From assembly GCA_003230435.1 (NCBI GenBank), contig QIDW01000427.1, positions 1-6,402 of the forward strand: a stretch of 6,402 bases of DNA, written 5' to 3'. The notes under the pieces were generated by a model. That model ran no database searches, had not been told where the DNA came from, and worked only from the letters and a program-made list of their open reading frames with translations. This DNA comes from Acidimicrobiia bacterium. Lineage in GTDB: Bacteria; Actinomycetota; Acidimicrobiia; Spongiisociales; ZC4RG35. Both the position numbers and the translations under genes were made by a program. Below, piece by piece: positions 5,103-6,402 of this stretch. The first letter of the stretch is position 1; each line of letters begins with the position of its first letter.

Positions 5103-5929
5103 CGAGCAGCGCAGTCCAGGCGACGGACCTCGTCCTCGGTTACGGATCAACCGTGGCGTTGAGCAAGTCAACCTTTGTCATTCCCACCGGGAAAGTCACC
5201 GCCGTCATCGGCCCAAACGGCTCCGGAAAGTCGACTCTTCTCAATGCCGTTGCAGGGTTGCTCGACCCGATCAGCGGCTCGATCGAAGTCCTCGCCCGAA
5301 CCAGCTCTTCGCATCGCATCTCCTATGTGCTTCAGACCACGAAGGTCAACGACGCCCTCCCGATCTCCGTCATGGAGGTAGTGATTATGGGCAGGTACGC
5401 CGGCACGGGGGCTTATCGATGGCTCAACCAAGATGACCGCGACGCGGTGGCAGAGGCTATGGAGCGCACCGGGATCACCGACCTCGCCGGCCGTCATCTC
5501 AACGACCTGTCGGGTGGGCAACGTCAACGGGTATTCGTAGCGCAGGGTCTTGCCCAGGAGCATGACCTGCTTCTTCTTGACGAGCCTCTCACGGGCATCG
5601 ACTTCCCAACAGCCCAGGCGATCGACTTCGTGATTCATGACGAGATAGAGCGGGGCTGCACCGTCGTGATGACCACGCACGACCTTTCCGAAGCTCAGGT
5701 GGCCGACAACGTGGTCCTTCTATCAGGCCGAGTGGTAGCTCACGGCTCGCCAACAGACGTTCTCTCCACCGAGTATCTCAAGGACGCCTACGGTGCGGCT
5801 CTTCTTCATGTTGAAGATGGCCGGATCTTTCTCGACGATGCGGCACACCGTCCCGTCGAGGGCCGTCACCTGCACCGTGACCGGGTCATTCACACGGAGT
5901 CTTCACCATCAGACCTTCACAACGAGTGA
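5099..5929 (+). CDS. znuC: Zinc/manganese ABC transporter ATP-binding protein
   Basis: This 276-residue cytoplasmic ATPase powers the importer formed with the permease and receptor encoded on the opposite strand. All ABC motifs are present: Walker A GPNGSGKST at 38-46, Q-loop Gln79, signature LSGGQ at 137-141, Walker B LLLLDE at 157-162, D-loop LTGID at 164-168 and switch His194. MEVVIMGRY at 92-100 is typical of the metal and iron-siderophore ATPase branch. The start is GTG at 5099, overlapping the zur stop by four bases with GAGG upstream; a GTG at 5093 would add two residues. The tail after about residue 232 extends past the core fold and holds six His (237, 250, 257, 259, 265, 274), which might bind metal but is not a recognised domain. 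Being in the zur operon, it should be repressed together with the regulator. Confidence 0.9.
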   Translation: MTSSAVQATDLVLGYGSTVALSKSTFVIPTGKVTAVIGPNGSGKSTLLNAVAGLLDPISGSIEVLARTSSSHRISYVLQTTKVNDALPISVMEVVIMGRYAGTGAYRWLNQDDRDAVAEAMERTGITDLAGRHLNDLSGGQRQRVFVAQGLAQEHDLLLLDEPLTGIDFPTAQAIDFVIHDEIERGCTVVMTTHDLSEAQVADNVVLLSGRVVAHGSPTDVLSTEYLKDAYGAALLHVEDGRIFLDDAAHRPVEGRHLHRDRVIHTESSPSDLHNE

Positions 5930-5934
5930 AGGTC
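5912..5934. terminator. Small hairpin at the znuC stop, possible terminator
   Basis: GACCTTCAC (5912-5920) and GTGAAGGTC (5926-5934) pair perfectly over nine bases with a five-base loop AACGA. The stem includes the znuC stop codon and lies before the stop of the converging acyl-CoA dehydrogenase gene. There is no T-run, so terminator function is only suggested by position. Confidence 0.45.
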
Positions 5935-5949
5935 GGCGATAGGAACCCG

Positions 5950-6402
5950 CTAGAGACCTATGGCCTGGCCCAGAAGTCGACGCTGATAACGAGCATCCCC
6001 GAGTATCAGCGACGACGCCTTTGCCCGCTTGAGATAAAGGTGGGCGTCGTGCTCCCAGGTGAACCCTATCCCTCCGTGAACCTGGATCGTCTCGCCGGCG
6101 ATCCAGTTGTAGACCTCTGAGCAGACCGATCCCGCCAACGGTGCAGCGACGGCGAACTCGTGGGCATCGTCGACGACCCGGACCACGTGATAGGCAGTCG
6201 ACTTGGCGTGCTCGACCTTCATGTACATCTCTGCGCAGCGGTGTTTTATCGACTGAAACGAGCCGATGGGGCGGCCGAACTGGTAGCGGGTTTTGGCATA
6301 GTCAACCGACATCTCGAGACACCTCTGCGCCCCACCGACCTGCTCCGCGGCCAGACAGGCTGTTCCTATTGCGAGGGTCTCAGCCAGGGAGTCGGAGGAT
6401 TC
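5950..6402 (-). CDS. Acyl-CoA dehydrogenase, C-terminal part (start outside window)
   Basis: The minus-strand frame is open to the window edge and gives the last 150 residues of a protein that usually has about 380. It is the four-helix C-terminal domain of an acyl-CoA dehydrogenase: EQVGGAQRCLEMSVDYAKTR, then QFGRPIGSFQSIKHRCAEMY (FAD and dimer contact helix), and later IQVHGGIGFTWEHDAHLY. These flavoenzymes introduce the alpha-beta double bond in acyl-CoA thioesters and pass electrons to ETF. The wording is that of actinobacterial FadE proteins, including those for branched or ring substrates. Where classical members have the catalytic YEGT glutamate, this one reads LILGDARYQ, so it may be a partner subunit or use another base. 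The ATG at 6312 is inside the domain and is not the start. Confidence 0.9.
   Translation of the reverse strand, partial: ESSDSLAETLAIGTACLAAEQVGGAQRCLEMSVDYAKTRYQFGRPIGSFQSIKHRCAEMYMKVEHAKSTAYHVVRVVDDAHEFAVAAPLAGSVCSEVYNWIAGETIQVHGGIGFTWEHDAHLYLKRAKASSLILGDARYQRRLLGQAIGL

Noticed and set aside
5168..5680. 170-residue minus-strand open frame opposite znuC
   Set aside because: It covers the Walker A to Walker B coding region of znuC in antisense and shows no protein-like motifs.
1..6402. CRISPR array, tRNA, insertion sequence, phage or defence genes
   Set aside because: No regularly spaced repeats, no tRNA-like cloverleaf, no transposase or integrase motifs and no nuclease or toxin domains were seen on either strand.

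Overview
This is a stretch of bacterial chromosome with moderately high G+C, frequent GTG/TTG starts and tight gene packing. The gene content (a Zur-type regulator with an HHHH metal motif, a mycobacterial-style acyl-CoA dehydrogenase, DUF302, an M20 amidohydrolase) suggests an actinobacterium, perhaps one of the deep-branching Acidimicrobiia-like lineages. That placement is inference from protein style only. No rRNA, tRNA, CRISPR array or transposase is visible.

Left part, plus strand (1-2777): the 3' two-thirds of a dihydroorotate dehydrogenase-like flavoprotein gene; a 116-nt gap that can fold into a long hairpin; a DUF302 gene with a TTG start; a clearly broken M20-family amidohydrolase copy (probable lost start codon, 7-nt frameshift, about 680-nt internal deletion); and immediately after it an intact M20 amidohydrolase with all metal ligands. 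The broken and intact copies are old paralogs, about two-thirds identical in protein sequence at the N-terminus. A perfect 48-bp palindrome (2819-2866) separates the intact M20 gene from the converging zinc genes.

Centre (2875-5929): a complete high-affinity metal uptake locus, most likely for zinc, arranged as two divergent units. znuA-znuB (lipoprotein receptor, membrane permease) run on the minus strand; zur-znuC (repressor, ATPase) run on the plus strand with a 4-nt GTGA overlap. The roughly 40-bp divergent control region holds a perfect TATAAT -10 for zur. It is overlapped by a 15-bp Zur/Fur-type inverted repeat (TGAGA-N5-TCTCA), with a second, weaker half-conserved site 22 bp away over a putative znuA -10. 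This is a plausible autoregulatory circuit: Zn-bound Zur would shut off both its own operon, which carries the ATPase, and the receptor/permease operon.

Right end (5950-6402, minus strand): the C-terminal 150 residues of an acyl-CoA dehydrogenase whose start lies beyond the window, converging on znuC across a small hairpin. The best candidates for a second look are the divergent split znu/zur control region, the 48-bp palindrome, the decayed M20 copy, and the apparent lack of the canonical catalytic glutamate in the acyl-CoA dehydrogenase fragment. I see no convincing sign of a wholly new system.
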